Assembly (NCBI GenBank): GCA_031283785.1
Contig: JAITBC010000284.1
Coordinates: forward strand, 1 to 42,169
DNA length: 42,169 bases
Direction of reading: 5' to 3'
Origin: Tannerella sp.
GTDB lineage: Bacteria > Bacteroidota > Bacteroidia > Bacteroidales > Tannerellaceae
The notes beneath the pieces were generated by a model. That model did not search any database and had not been told where the DNA came from. It was given only the letters and a program-made list of their open reading frames with translations. Positions within the stretch are counted from its first letter, which is position 1. Each line of letters opens with the position of its first letter. A program made the translations under genes and the position numbers. Below, piece by piece: positions 7,680 to 16,054 of this stretch.

Positions 7680-9185
7680 TTATTTTACAAATTTATTAAT
7701 CGCATCAATAAAAGCCTCTACCGAAGCTGCAATGATATCGGTATGAGCTGCAAACCCATAATAAATATTTCCGTCGTAAGCGACCTGCATATGCACTTTC
7801 CCGATATCATCGCTTCCTTTATTTATGGCCTGAATGAGAAATTCCTGAATAGTCATCTGACGGTGTATGATCATTTTAACCGCTTTTATCGCTGCATCGA
7901 CCGGGCCGTTGCCGGAAGCGGCAGCTTCAAACTTCTCTCCTGCGATATTCAAGCAAACGCTTGCTACGGGACGTATTCCGACGCCGGAGGTGACCTGCAT
8001 ATATTCCAGTTTAATACGATGCGAGGCTTTACGACCTTCGCCGACGAGCATCAGGATATCGTCATCGCTGATATCTTTTTTACGATCGGCCAGATGTAGG
8101 AAATCCCGGTAAACCTTATCCAGTTTTTCCTGGTCAAGGTCTACGTCAAGGTCTACGCCAAGCGTCTGCAGGCGATGTTTCAATGCTGCGCGTCCGCTCC
8201 TTGCCGTAAGGACGATGGAGTTGTCGTCGATTCCCACATCTTTAGGATCCATAATCTCGTACGTCTGCACGTTTTTCAACACTCCGTCCTGGTGGATGCC
8301 GGATGAGTGGGCGAACGCATTACGTCCTACGACTGCTTTATTCGGTTGAACAGGCATATTCATCAGGCTTGAAATCATGCGGCTTGTCGAATAGATTTTT
8401 TGTGTGTTGACGTTCGTTTCCAAGCCGAGGCGCCGATGGCATTTCAGGATCATCGCTACTTCTTCCAGTGAGGTATTGCCTGCACGTTCGCCGATGCCGT
8501 TGATCGTCACCTCCGCCTGTCGAGCGCCGTTTGTGATGCCGGCTATCGTATTTGCCGTAGCCATTCCAAGGTCGTTATGGCAGTGCGTTGATATAATTGT
8601 CCGGTCGATGCCGTCAACGTGTTCCATGAGATACTTGATTTTGTCGCCAAATTCCTGTGGCAGGCAATATCCCGTCGTATCGGGAATATTTACGACCGTT
8701 GCTCCGGCTTTTATCACTGCCTCCACGACGCGTGCAAGATATTCATTGTCGGTACGTCCGGCATCTTCACAATAAAATTCTACATCTTCGACATACTTAC
8801 GGGCATATCGAGTTGCAGCGACGGCGCGTTGCAGAATCTCTTCCTGCGTAGATTTAAATTTATATCTGATATGATATTCCGATGTTCCTATTCCCGTATG
8901 TATGCGTTTATGTTTGGCATGTCTCAATGCTTCGGCGGCAACGTCGATATCTTTCTCCACTCCGCGTGTGAGAGCGCAAATCGTCGGCCACGTAACGGCT
9001 TTCGAAATCTCGACTACCGAATTAAAATCACCCGGACTGGAGACGGGGAATCCGGCCTCGATTACGTCTACGCCCAACGTTTCGAGGGCCTTCGCTACCT
9101 CTATCTTCTCTACCGTATTTAACTGACATCCCGGCACTTGCTCTCCATCGCGCAGCGTCGTATCAAATATAAATAATCTGTCCAT
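7680..9185 (-). CDS. leuA: 2-isopropylmalate synthase
   Basis: It condenses acetyl-CoA with 2-oxoisovalerate, the committed step to leucine. The product has 501 residues. [17 protein letters not shown] opens the TIM barrel, [10 protein letters not shown] supplies the metal-binding histidines and [14 protein letters not shown] follows; [11 protein letters not shown] marks the linker. The C-terminal regulatory domain, from about residue 370, suggests leucine feedback inhibition. It is the first gene of the leu operon, preceded by a Leu/Ile-rich leader peptide and an attenuator terminator, so transcription should fall when charged tRNA-Leu is plentiful. Confidence 0.97.
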   Translation of the reverse strand: MDRLFIFDTTLRDGEQVPGCQLNTVEKIEVAKALETLGVDVIEAGFPVSSPGDFNSVVEISKAVTWPTICALTRGVEKDIDVAAEALRHAKHKRIHTGIGTSEYHIRYKFKSTQEEILQRAVAATRYARKYVEDVEFYCEDAGRTDNEYLARVVEAVIKAGATVVNIPDTTGYCLPQEFGDKIKYLMEHVDGIDRTIISTHCHNDLGMATANTIAGITNGARQAEVTINGIGERAGNTSLEEVAMILKCHRRLGLETNVNTQKIYSTSRMISSLMNMPVQPNKAVVGRNAFAHSSGIHQDGVLKNVQTYEIMDPKDVGIDDNSIVLTARSGRAALKHRLQTLGVDLDVDLDQEKLDKVYRDFLHLADRKKDISDDDILMLVGEGRKASHRIKLEYMQVTSGVGIRPVASVCLNIAGEKFEAAASGNGPVDAAIKAVKMIIHRQMTIQEFLIQAINKGSDDIGKVHMQVAYDGNIYYGFAAHTDIIAASVEAFIDAINKFVK

Positions 9186-9239
9186 TTCTCTTTTCTTTTA
9201 ATATTATATCTTCATTCAACTTTTTCTCCAGGTGCAAAA

Positions 9240-9274
9240 AAAACCTTTCTCATCATGGCAGTGAGAAAGGTTTT
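9240..9274 (-). terminator. leuA: leu attenuator terminator
   Basis: A perfect 13-bp stem (9240-9252 with 9262-9274; arm AAAACCTTTCTCA in the transcript) has a 9-base loop and is followed by eight U (9236-9243, partly within the stem). It lies between a leader peptide and leuA, 54 bases before the leuA start. A GUGAGA sequence overlapping the leader stop codon can pair with UCUCAC of the stem's 5' arm, giving a possible antiterminator. Confidence 0.85.
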
Positions 9275-9299
9275 ATATATCAGTATACGTACACATATC

Positions 9300-9380
9300 T
9301 CACATCCTGTTCCGCCACAAGAGCAACAGAATAGAAATAATGCTAATAATCAAACCGTTATGTGATGTATACCGTATCAT
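9300..9380 (-). CDS. leuL: leu operon leader peptide
   Basis: A 26-codon reading frame starts just after the promoter and contains LIISIISILLLL, with six Ile and five Leu in total, including four consecutive Leu codons. It is followed within 25 bases by an intrinsic terminator. This is the layout of a ribosome-mediated attenuator: starvation for Leu or Ile would stall the ribosome in this run and favour antitermination. No Shine-Dalgarno site is evident, which is common in this phylum. Translation is inferred from composition and position. Confidence 0.8.
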   Translation of the reverse strand: MIRYTSHNGLIISIISILLLLWRNRM

Positions 9381-9399
9381 AGTTTATCTTTTTGCTGTG

Positions 9400-9426
9400 C
9401 AAAGATACATATAATTTTCAATCAAA
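9400..9426 (-). promoter_or_regulatory. leuA: leu operon promoter
   Basis: TATCTTTG (9400-9407, minus strand) is an exact TAnnTTTG -7 element about 20 bases before the leader peptide. A TTTG lies at 9423-9426 with a rather short 15-base spacer, so the -33 assignment is weak. Confidence 0.65.
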
Positions 9427-9522
9427 TAACATAAACAGAAACTTTTTTTACCATTCTCATTATAAACAGAAAAAATTATCGCTTCTATCATTTTATTTTG
9501 AAAGATAAATGATGTATTTCCG

Positions 9523-10569
9523 TTAATTATTCTCAGGGCGAAGCCGGCGGACGACGGCGCCGGCACGCCACATTTCACTCTCGCGCAGTGCGGCCAGCTC
9601 TTTATTCAGTTTTTCGCGGTAGTCGGGCTGGGAATTTGCGTCGATTGATCGTTGCGCCTCGTTTCCGCAGGCTACTTCCTGATAGAGTTTTTCAAAAACC
9701 GGTTTCGTCGCGTCGTGGAACGGCCCCATCCAGTCCAGGGCGCCACGTTGCGCGGTAGTCGAACAGTTGGCGTACATCCAGTCCATACCGTTTTCGGCAA
9801 ACAATGGCATGAGCGACTGCGTCAGTTCTTCCACCGTTTCGTTGAACGCTTCCGACGGCGAATGTCCGTTTTCGCGTAACGTTTCGTACTGTGCAAGTAA
9901 AAGCCCCTGAATAGCGCCCATCAGCGTTCCGCGTTCGCCCGTCAGGTCAGAATAGACTTCTTTCCGGAAAGTTGTTTCGAATAAATAGCCTGACCCTACA
10001 CCGATCCCAAGGGCGACGGCTCGTTCTTTCGCACGTCCCGTCGCATCCTGAAAGATGGCATACGAGGAGTTCAGTCCGCGTCCCTGCAGAAACATCCGTC
10101 GCAGGGAGGTGCCCGAACCTTTCGGAGCGACCAGAATCACATCGACATCGTCAGGGGGTACGATCTTTGTACGTTCCTTGTAGGTGATGGCAAAGCCATG
10201 CGAAAAATACAGCGCCTTGCCTGCCGTAAGATGTCTGCTGACGGTCGGCCATAGTTCCGTCTGTGCAGCGTCCGAGAGCAGATACTGTATGACGGTTGCC
10301 CGCCGGCAGGCCTCGTCGATTTCAAACAGCGTCTCTCCCGGCAGCCAGCCGTCGGAGATGGCCTTCTCCCATGTTTTACCTCCCTTGCGCTGGCCGACGA
10401 TAACGTTAAAGCCGTTATCACGCAAATTCAGGCTTTGCCCCGGACCCTGCACGCCATAACCGATTACGGCGATGGTTTCGTCCTTCAATACTTCTCTTGC
10501 TTTTTCCAATGGAAATTCCTCACGGGTAACGACATTCTCATCTACCCCTCCAAAATTAATTATTGCCAT
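9523..10569 (-). CDS. ilvC: Ketol-acid reductoisomerase
   Basis: It isomerises and reduces acetolactate or acetohydroxybutyrate to the dihydroxy acids with NAD(P)H and magnesium. The protein has 348 residues. The dinucleotide fold is GYGVQGPGQSLNLRDNG with a following VGQRKGGKTW loop. VAPKGSGTSLRRMF and LTGERGTLMGAIQG with the metal-binding acidic residues are visible, as is the C-terminal knotted helical domain. It is the last ilv gene; 37 bases separate it from the thioesterase and about 115 bases follow before the leu promoter. An imperfect AT-rich hairpin near 9488-9513 might end transcription weakly. Confidence 0.95.
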   Translation of the reverse strand: MAIINFGGVDENVVTREEFPLEKAREVLKDETIAVIGYGVQGPGQSLNLRDNGFNVIVGQRKGGKTWEKAISDGWLPGETLFEIDEACRRATVIQYLLSDAAQTELWPTVSRHLTAGKALYFSHGFAITYKERTKIVPPDDVDVILVAPKGSGTSLRRMFLQGRGLNSSYAIFQDATGRAKERAVALGIGVGSGYLFETTFRKEVYSDLTGERGTLMGAIQGLLLAQYETLRENGHSPSEAFNETVEELTQSLMPLFAENGMDWMYANCSTTAQRGALDWMGPFHDATKPVFEKLYQEVACGNEAQRSIDANSQPDYREKLNKELAALRESEMWRAGAVVRRLRPENN

Positions 10570-10606
10570 TTTCGTTACATTAATATATTATGTTAGTAAA
10601 TCAAAT

Positions 10607-11350
10607 TCATCGTACAGTCCATTCCGCGGCAGCACGGCAAATCGCCTTTCCTTCGCGACATATGGCCATGCAGTAGCTGTCGGCCGCCGTTTCTTTCTTA
10701 TGCAATGTGAGCGGCATACCATACCTGCCTTCGGAGATATACGCAATCTCGAAACGTTGCACTTCTTTGCGGGTAAACAAATCCAAATCAAAGAGATCGA
10801 GCAAATGCTCCATATACTTGATACTGTTGAAATGCCCGTTTATATCCAGATCGCTGTATTTAACTTCATAGGGCACGCCGTCCGTCCCGTCTTCCGCCGG
10901 GCTTATTTTCCCCGGCTTTCCGACAGGGCAGCGCCTGTCTGCCGTGACGTAAGCGCTCAACGCCTCAACGTCCAGCAGCGACGGACGGCGCGTCTGCATA
11001 TCTATGGCCGCCCAGATCGAACGGGCATGGACGACGGGCGTGCCGGCGGCGTCGACGAGTTCAAAACAGCGGCACGTAGAAACCCTCCCCACCTCATCTA
11101 TCCACGTATACAGCACGACCGGCTCCGAAAGCTCCGGATAGCGGGCTATTTCCATTGCCAGACGCGAGAGCACCCATACCGCACGCTTTTCCGTCATATC
11201 GCCAAAGCCGAATCCGCGCAGTGAGGCATGGTTGGATGCTGCATGCAGCATATAGTTGCCGATCATGGGGATCGTAACTCTGCCGCGGAAATCGAGCAGA
11301 TACGATTCCGTAATAAAGCGGTATTCTCCTGTTTTCGCGAGTGGCGTCAT
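10607..11350 (-). CDS. Acyl-ACP thioesterase
   Basis: A 247-residue double-hotdog thioesterase of the plant FatA/FatB type, which hydrolyses acyl-ACP to release fatty acids. The second hotdog contains the DINGHFNSIKY motif with catalytic-type Asn171 and His173; the first begins around residue 10. There is no signal peptide, so it is cytoplasmic. Its start overlaps the ilvN stop by four bases (ATGA), indicating translational coupling and making it a true member of the ilv operon. As I recall, the same arrangement occurs in other Bacteroidales. A link to branched acyl chains made from ilv keto acids is a plausible inference, not shown. Confidence 0.9.
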   Translation of the reverse strand: MTPLAKTGEYRFITESYLLDFRGRVTIPMIGNYMLHAASNHASLRGFGFGDMTEKRAVWVLSRLAMEIARYPELSEPVVLYTWIDEVGRVSTCRCFELVDAAGTPVVHARSIWAAIDMQTRRPSLLDVEALSAYVTADRRCPVGKPGKISPAEDGTDGVPYEVKYSDLDINGHFNSIKYMEHLLDLFDLDLFTRKEVQRFEIAYISEGRYGMPLTLHKKETAADSYCMAICREGKAICRAAAEWTVR

Positions 11351-11904
11351 TTCTTTTTCCTTATTTTTTCTTCGACCGAAGCCAGCATGTCGCTCAGCCG
11401 TTCGACCTTACTTTTCGTTATTGCGATACGTCCCGAACGTATAAACTGCAGGACGCCGGTGCGTTCGCTCAATTCACGAAACAGCGCCTGCGTCTCTTCG
11501 TAGTGGCCGTTCTTTTCCAGAACTACGCACGTCTCATTTATATCCAGCACGCGGGCGTCATACTTGCGAATCAGATCCTCCACGCCGTCCATTTTAACGA
11601 ACAGCTCCGTACTGAGCTTGTAAAGGGCTATTTCCTGGTGTACCAGATCTTCATCCGTATTATAATAAGCTTTCAGGATATCAACGCGCTTATCGATCTG
11701 CTTCACGATCTTCTCGATCGTCGTTTCATCGGCAAAGGTAGTAATCGTAAACTTGTGAATCCCGGCAATCGCCGACGGTGAGACGGAAAGCGTCTCTATA
11801 TTCAACTGCCGGCGGGTGAATATAATTGCAATCTGATTAAGCAGGCCTACCGTATTTTCCGAGAAAATGATCACGGTAAAAAGTTTTTTATTCTCCGCAC
11901 ACAT
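11347..11904 (-). CDS. ilvN: Acetolactate synthase small regulatory subunit
   Basis: The 185-residue regulatory partner of IlvB confers valine feedback. An ACT domain spans roughly residues 5-80 (FTVIIFSENTVGLLNQIA, then LNIETLSVSPS), and a C-terminal ALS-type domain follows with LVHQEIALYKL and RTGVLQFIRSGRIAI. I choose the ATG at 11904, which begins MCAENKKLF and gives an 11-base gap from ilvB; the in-frame ATG at 11940 would overlap ilvB and add twelve unrelated residues. Confidence 0.93.
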   Translation of the reverse strand: MCAENKKLFTVIIFSENTVGLLNQIAIIFTRRQLNIETLSVSPSAIAGIHKFTITTFADETTIEKIVKQIDKRVDILKAYYNTDEDLVHQEIALYKLSTELFVKMDGVEDLIRKYDARVLDINETCVVLEKNGHYEETQALFRELSERTGVLQFIRSGRIAITKSKVERLSDMLASVEEKIRKKK

Positions 11905-11915
11905 ACATATATTTT

Positions 11916-13631
11916 TTAATAAAGCATTTCGGTAATACATCCTCCTGCGGGTACCATCGGATACACCTTGCCGCTGTTCTCGACATGGGCGACCAGGAGA
12001 TACGCCCCGCGGTAAGCGAGCATCTCACTTATCGCATCGTCCAGTTCTTCGCGTTTTCGTATTTCACGCGCTCCCGTCCCGAAAGCTTTTGCGAGAGATA
12101 CGAAATCGGGATTCTCCATTTTCGTATATGAATAACGTTCGTGAAAGAAAAGTTCCTGCCACTGACGTACCATACCGAGATAATTATTATTCAAGAGGAT
12201 GATTTTAATATCCAGCTTTTCCTGCATAATCGTCCCCAGCTCCTGCAACGTCATCTGCAGGCCTCCATCCCCGACGAAGAGGCAGACCGTCCGGTCGGGA
12301 GCGCCTATCTTGGCGCCAACGGAAGCCGGCAGGCCGAAGCCCATCGTGCCGAGACCTCCGGAAGTGACGACGCTTCGCGTTTGCGTGTATTTAAAATAAC
12401 GCACGCCCATCATCTGGTTCTGCCCGACGTCGGTGACAAGCACTGCCCTGTTGCCGGTAGCTTCCGAGACGCGGTGGACGATCTCGCCCATATGCAGGGG
12501 GCATCCGGCGGCGGCGGGATGTTCGGCGGCGGCGGGAAACACTTCTTTTTTTATCACTTTCCCGTACTCTTCTTCCTCGTCGGCGGCAAACGAGGCTATC
12601 CATCCGTCATGTTCGGCAGGCTCCAGCAGTTCGGCGATCTCATGCAAAGTGACTTTCGCATCGCCCAGCACCTTTACGTCGACCATGACATTCTTGCCGA
12701 CTTCCGAGTTGTCGATATCAAGATGTATGACCTTTGCCTGTTTTGCATAGGTTGCAAGATTGCCCGTCACACGGTCGTCGAAACGCATACCGACGGCAAT
12801 CAGCACATCACACTCGTTGGTCTTGCGGTTCGGGCCTATGTTGCCGTGCATGCCGAGCATCCCCTTATTCAGCCGGTAAGCGGAGGGCATGGCAGAGAGG
12901 CCGAGCATTGTCGAGGCTGCCGGTATGTCGGCCTTCTCCAGAAAACGTTTCAACGCCTCTTCCGCACCACTCAGGATGACGCCCTGCCCGACGAGGGCGA
13001 AGGGTCGCTTCGCACGATTTATCAGCTCTGCAGCTTCTTCAATCCGCTCACGGTTAATATCCGGCCAGGGCTGGTAACTGCGGATGAAATCAACGGGCGT
13101 ATAGGAATAGTCCGTCATGCCTACCTGCGCATCCTTGGCTATATCGATCACAACGGGACCGGGACGACCGGTCGACGCGATATAAAATGCGCGCGACACC
13201 GCCCAGGCAACGTCGTCGGCACGCCTGACCTGATAAGCCCATTTCGTTATAGGAAGCGTAATCCCTATCACATCCACTTCCTGAAACGCATCCGTACCAA
13301 GCAACGACGACGGCACTTGACCGGTGATGACCACCACAGGCGTACTGTCAAGCATAGCATCGGCAATGCCGGTTATCGTATTGGTAGCGCCCGGACCGGA
13401 CGTCACCAGCGCCACGCCAACTTTCCCGCTCACACGGGCATAACCCTGAGCGGCATGGGTAGCCCCCTGTTCGTGACGTACCAGCACATGGCGCAACCTG
13501 TCACTGTAATCATACAGTATATCATAAATCGGAATAGCCTGCCCGCCCGGATAACCGAAGACACATTCTACGCCTTCCGCAATCAAGGTGCGAAGTAAAG
13601 CCTCCGAACCTGTAATTTTATTCTTCTCCAT
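11916..13631 (-). CDS. ilvB: Acetolactate synthase large subunit
   Basis: This ThDP-dependent condensation of two pyruvates (or pyruvate plus oxobutyrate) is the first common step for Val, Leu and Ile. The product has 571 residues from the ATG at 13631 (MEKNKITGSEALL). The catalytic glutamate is in VRHEQGATHAAQGYAR near residue 55, and the ThDP-magnesium motif is VGDGGLQMTLQEL with a following NNNYLGMVRQWQE. An insertion near residues 365-380 (AAAEHPAAAGCP) is coded by GCC-rich DNA and contains an 18-bp string also found in ilvD. A start at 13679 is possible, but it would run into the upstream 30-bp tandem repeats. Confidence 0.96.
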   Translation of the reverse strand: MEKNKITGSEALLRTLIAEGVECVFGYPGGQAIPIYDILYDYSDRLRHVLVRHEQGATHAAQGYARVSGKVGVALVTSGPGATNTITGIADAMLDSTPVVVITGQVPSSLLGTDAFQEVDVIGITLPITKWAYQVRRADDVAWAVSRAFYIASTGRPGPVVIDIAKDAQVGMTDYSYTPVDFIRSYQPWPDINRERIEEAAELINRAKRPFALVGQGVILSGAEEALKRFLEKADIPAASTMLGLSAMPSAYRLNKGMLGMHGNIGPNRKTNECDVLIAVGMRFDDRVTGNLATYAKQAKVIHLDIDNSEVGKNVMVDVKVLGDAKVTLHEIAELLEPAEHDGWIASFAADEEEEYGKVIKKEVFPAAAEHPAAAGCPLHMGEIVHRVSEATGNRAVLVTDVGQNQMMGVRYFKYTQTRSVVTSGGLGTMGFGLPASVGAKIGAPDRTVCLFVGDGGLQMTLQELGTIMQEKLDIKIILLNNNYLGMVRQWQELFFHERYSYTKMENPDFVSLAKAFGTGAREIRKREELDDAISEMLAYRGAYLLVAHVENSGKVYPMVPAGGCITEMLY

Positions 13632-13731
13632 AATCACACTTTTTTTTCTCCACAATGCGGTCTCCATCTTTATCCACAATCATGAAGCGGTCTTTATCCT
13701 TATCCCTCATCATGAAGCGGTCTTTATCCAT
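13618..13731 (-). CDS. 37-residue DKD-repeat small ORF overlapping the ilvB start
   Basis: The frame reads MDKDRFMMRDKDKDRFMIVD and continues with DKDGDRIVEKKK, a ten-residue repeat coded by the 30-bp tandem repeat. It begins 24 bases after the ilvD stop and overlaps the first 14 bases of ilvB in another frame, so it could couple ilvB translation. The DKDGD strings resemble EF-hand-like calcium loops, but the peptide is too short for a domain. It may simply be an accidental open frame in a repeat. Confidence 0.3.
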   Translation of the reverse strand: MDKDRFMMRDKDKDRFMIVDKDGDRIVEKKKCDYGEE

Positions 13732-13740
13732 ATCACGATC
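13651..13740. repeat. Three tandem 30-bp repeats between ilvD and ilvB
   Basis: CATGAAGCGGTCTTTATCC occurs at 13681 and 13711, and a degenerate copy (CACAATGCGGTCTCCATC) starts at 13651, so the period is exactly 30 bp. The period is a multiple of three and keeps a minus-strand frame open. It fills most of the 123-base ilvD-ilvB spacer. Confidence 0.8.
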
Positions 13741-13754
13741 TTATTTTCCTGTTT

Positions 13755-15590
13755 TTATTCCAGCGTTCTCACGCCGCCTTTATCTGCCGAAGCGACCATC
13801 TTTGCATAAATCTGCAAGGCTTTGGAGACGTTTCTTTCGCGGACGGGCTTCCAGGCATACCGTCCTTTGCCGTCTTCCTCTTTGCGGCGAAAGGCAAGCT
13901 CCTCATCGCTCAGTTTAACGTTGATCGTCCTTCCGGGGATATCTATTTCTATCAAATCTCCATCTTTCACGAGGCCTATTGCGCCGCCGGAAGCCGCTTC
14001 CGGAGATACGTGCCCGATGCTCAGGCCGGATGTGCCGCCACTGAAGCGTCCGTCGGTCACGAGTGCACATTCCCGGTCGAGATGCATCGATTTTATGTAC
14101 GACGTGGGATAGAGCATCTCCTGCATGCCGGGGCCGCCTTTCGGACCTTCGTACACGATGACGACAACATCGCCGCTGCGGATACGTCCGCCCAGTATGC
14201 CGTCGCAGGCTGCCTCCTGGGAATGGAAAACGCGGGCCGGGCCGACGAAGCGCCCTACACCGGCGGCGGGATGTTCGGTGATGCCGGCGGTCTTCACTAC
14301 ACATCCGTCGGGCGCAATATTACCCTTCAGGACGGCAAGGCCGCCGTCCGTCGAATAGGCATGTGCCGCATCGCGGATGCAGCCGCCCGTGCGGTCGTTG
14401 TCCGGCGTATCATAATACGCAGCCTGAGATGCCATCGACAGGCTGAACTTCCCGCCCGGAGCGCTTAGGCAGGTCATCAATGCACGTTCCGAGAGGGCAG
14501 GGCTTTCAATGTCGCACGTCGCGATAGCACGTCCGAGCGTCATCCCGTCCACACGCACGGCCGACAGGTCAAGCAGTCCGCCTTTTGCCAGTTCGCCCAT
14601 GATGGAAAGCACGCCTCCCGCGCGGTTAACGTCCTGCATGTGATACTTGCGCGTGTTCGGTGCAACCTTGCACAGGCATGGCGTACGGCGAGAGAGGGCG
14701 TCAATATCATCCAACGTAAAATCCACTCCCGCTTCGGCGGCGATTGCCAGAAGATGAAGCACCGTATTGGTCGATCCTCCCATTGCGATATCAAGCGTCA
14801 TGGCATTGAGGAATGCCCGGCGGGCGGCGATAGTCAGCGGCAGGACGGACGTATCTCCGTCGCGGTAATAGCGGTATGCATTCTCGACCGTCAGTCGTGC
14901 CGCATCGCGAAACATGCGGAGGCGGTTCTCATGCGTCGCGACAACCGTCCCGTTGCCGGGCAGGGCAAAACCGATCGCTTCATTCAGGCAGTTCATCGAA
15001 TTTGCAGTAAACATGCCGGAACAGCTGCCACACGTCGGGCAGGCATGTTTCTCGATCGCGGCCACCTCCCGGTCGCCGACAGTCGGGTCGGCCGATTTAA
15101 TCATTGCATCTATCAGGTCAAGCTGCTCGTCGCCCAGCCTGCCGGCCTCCATCGGCCCGCCGGAGACGAAAACGGACGGGATATTCAGGCGAACGGCCGC
15201 CATGAGCATGCCGGGCGTAATCTTATCGCAATTACTGATGCAAATCATCGCATCCGCCTTATGTGCATTCACCATATACTCCACACTGTCGGCAATCAAA
15301 TCGCGCGAAGGCAGCGAATAAAGCATCCCGTCATGCCCCATCGCAATGCCGTCGTCAATGGCTATCGTATTAAATTCCGCCGCAAAACAGCCGAGTTTCT
15401 CTATCTCGCCCTTCACGAACTGACCCACGTCATGCAGATGAACATGACCGGGCACAAACTGCGTGAACGAATTCACGATCGCGATGACCGGCTTTCCCAT
15501 TTGCTCCATTTTCATCCCGTTAGCCTTCCACAAAGCCCGCGCGCCGGCCATCCGACGCCCCTGCATACAAATCGAACTGCGTAATTCCAT
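13755..15590 (-). CDS. ilvD: Dihydroxy-acid dehydratase
   Basis: This Fe-S enzyme dehydrates the dihydroxy acids to the 2-keto acids of valine and isoleucine. The 611-residue length is typical of the IlvD/Edd family. Cluster cysteines are visible in [11 protein letters not shown] (near residue 120) and [18 protein letters not shown] (near residue 190). The C-terminal signature [19 protein letters not shown] is intact. A few extra residues ([10 protein letters not shown], near 440) sit before FVGPARVF and are coded by DNA sharing an 18-bp string with ilvB. It is the first gene of the ilv operon behind an Ile/Val-rich leader and attenuator. Confidence 0.97.
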   Translation of the reverse strand: MELRSSICMQGRRMAGARALWKANGMKMEQMGKPVIAIVNSFTQFVPGHVHLHDVGQFVKGEIEKLGCFAAEFNTIAIDDGIAMGHDGMLYSLPSRDLIADSVEYMVNAHKADAMICISNCDKITPGMLMAAVRLNIPSVFVSGGPMEAGRLGDEQLDLIDAMIKSADPTVGDREVAAIEKHACPTCGSCSGMFTANSMNCLNEAIGFALPGNGTVVATHENRLRMFRDAARLTVENAYRYYRDGDTSVLPLTIAARRAFLNAMTLDIAMGGSTNTVLHLLAIAAEAGVDFTLDDIDALSRRTPCLCKVAPNTRKYHMQDVNRAGGVLSIMGELAKGGLLDLSAVRVDGMTLGRAIATCDIESPALSERALMTCLSAPGGKFSLSMASQAAYYDTPDNDRTGGCIRDAAHAYSTDGGLAVLKGNIAPDGCVVKTAGITEHPAAGVGRFVGPARVFHSQEAACDGILGGRIRSGDVVVIVYEGPKGGPGMQEMLYPTSYIKSMHLDRECALVTDGRFSGGTSGLSIGHVSPEAASGGAIGLVKDGDLIEIDIPGRTINVKLSDEELAFRRKEEDGKGRYAWKPVRERNVSKALQIYAKMVASADKGGVRTLE

Positions 15591-15625
15591 ACATTATCCT
15601 TTTTTTTCTAAAAACCCTGACAAAA

Positions 15626-15657
15626 AAAACCTTCCTCTACCGTAAGAGAAAGGTTTT
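15626..15657 (-). terminator. ilvD: ilv attenuator terminator
   Basis: A 13-bp stem with one G-U wobble (15626-15638 with 15645-15657; 5' arm AAAACCTTTCTCT) and a 6-base loop is followed by U8. It sits between the leader peptide and ilvD. A purine-rich GAGAGGGGGUU overlapping the leader stop codon can pair with AACCUUUCUCU of the 5' arm, forming a candidate antiterminator. Confidence 0.85.
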
Positions 15658-15690
15658 CTAAAATGTTCCGTAATCATACACAACCCCCTC

Positions 15691-15765
15691 TCACGACGCA
15701 CACGGGCACAAGACCACGTCAACGTCAACCGAAATAAATATCGAAAGGTTATAAATAGCAATCAT
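15691..15765 (-). CDS. ilvL: ilv operon leader peptide
   Basis: A 24-codon frame begins MIAIYNLSIFISVDVDVVL, containing four Ile, four Val and two Leu, all within the first 19 residues. It is followed by a terminator 33 bases after its stop. Composition and placement fit ribosome-mediated attenuation by the three branched-chain amino acids, mainly Ile and Val. It has no visible Shine-Dalgarno site. Translation is inferred. Confidence 0.78.
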   Translation of the reverse strand: MIAIYNLSIFISVDVDVVLCPCAS

Positions 15766-15793
15766 ACGTACCGCTTTTTTTTAAATTTGACGG

Positions 15794-15823
15794 CAAAGAT
15801 ACAACTTCTTTTATTAACACCAA
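15794..15823 (-). promoter_or_regulatory. ilvD: ilv operon promoter
   Basis: TTGG (15820-15823), 18 bases, TATCTTTG (15794-15801) on the minus strand match the Bacteroidota promoter consensus. The leader peptide starts 28 bases downstream. Confidence 0.8.
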
Positions 15824-15916
15824 GCCATTCAATAAAAATTTCAGCGCCCCTCTGCCTGTTCGGATTCAACTTTCGCCGCCGTCCCTGCGGGAAGAAAGAT
15901 ACAGCTGGGATAACAA

Positions 15917-15948
15917 CCGTTCTTTAAAAATATGCTTTTTAAGGACGG
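15917..15948. other. Intergenic hairpin, 15.9 kb
   Basis: CCGTTCTTTAAAAA and TTTTTAAGGACGG form a stem of about 13 bp with one bulge around a TATGC loop. It lies between two divergent promoters (ilvD leftward, 15988 rightward). No T-run follows on either strand, so it is probably not a terminator. The rest of 15824-15987 shows nothing else. Confidence 0.4.
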
Positions 15949-15987
15949 CAGAAAATTAAAAAAAAGCAATCCTGTTCACGGCGTTAT

Positions 15988-16019
15988 TTTGTGATTTGCA
16001 ATAAAATGCGCTATCTTTG
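15988..16019 (+). promoter_or_regulatory. Promoter of the collapsed PD-(D/E)XK gene
   Basis: TTTG (15988-15991), 20 bases, TATCTTTG (16012-16019) is a full consensus promoter, 35 bases before the ATG. Confidence 0.8.
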
Positions 16020-16054
16020 TTCGACTAATTAAAATCGTATAACAGCAATAGTTT

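Noticed and set aside
10472..11224. 250-codon plus-strand frame over the thioesterase
   Set aside because: The opposite strand encodes a clear thioesterase with active-site residues; this frame has no family features.
12141..13598. Long open frame (485 codons) antisense to ilvB
   Set aside because: It mirrors ilvB codon structure in GC-rich sequence, has no recognisable motif and no promoter-like box of its own.
14640..15584. 314-codon plus-strand frame over ilvD
   Set aside because: A shadow of ilvD, without coding-like motifs.
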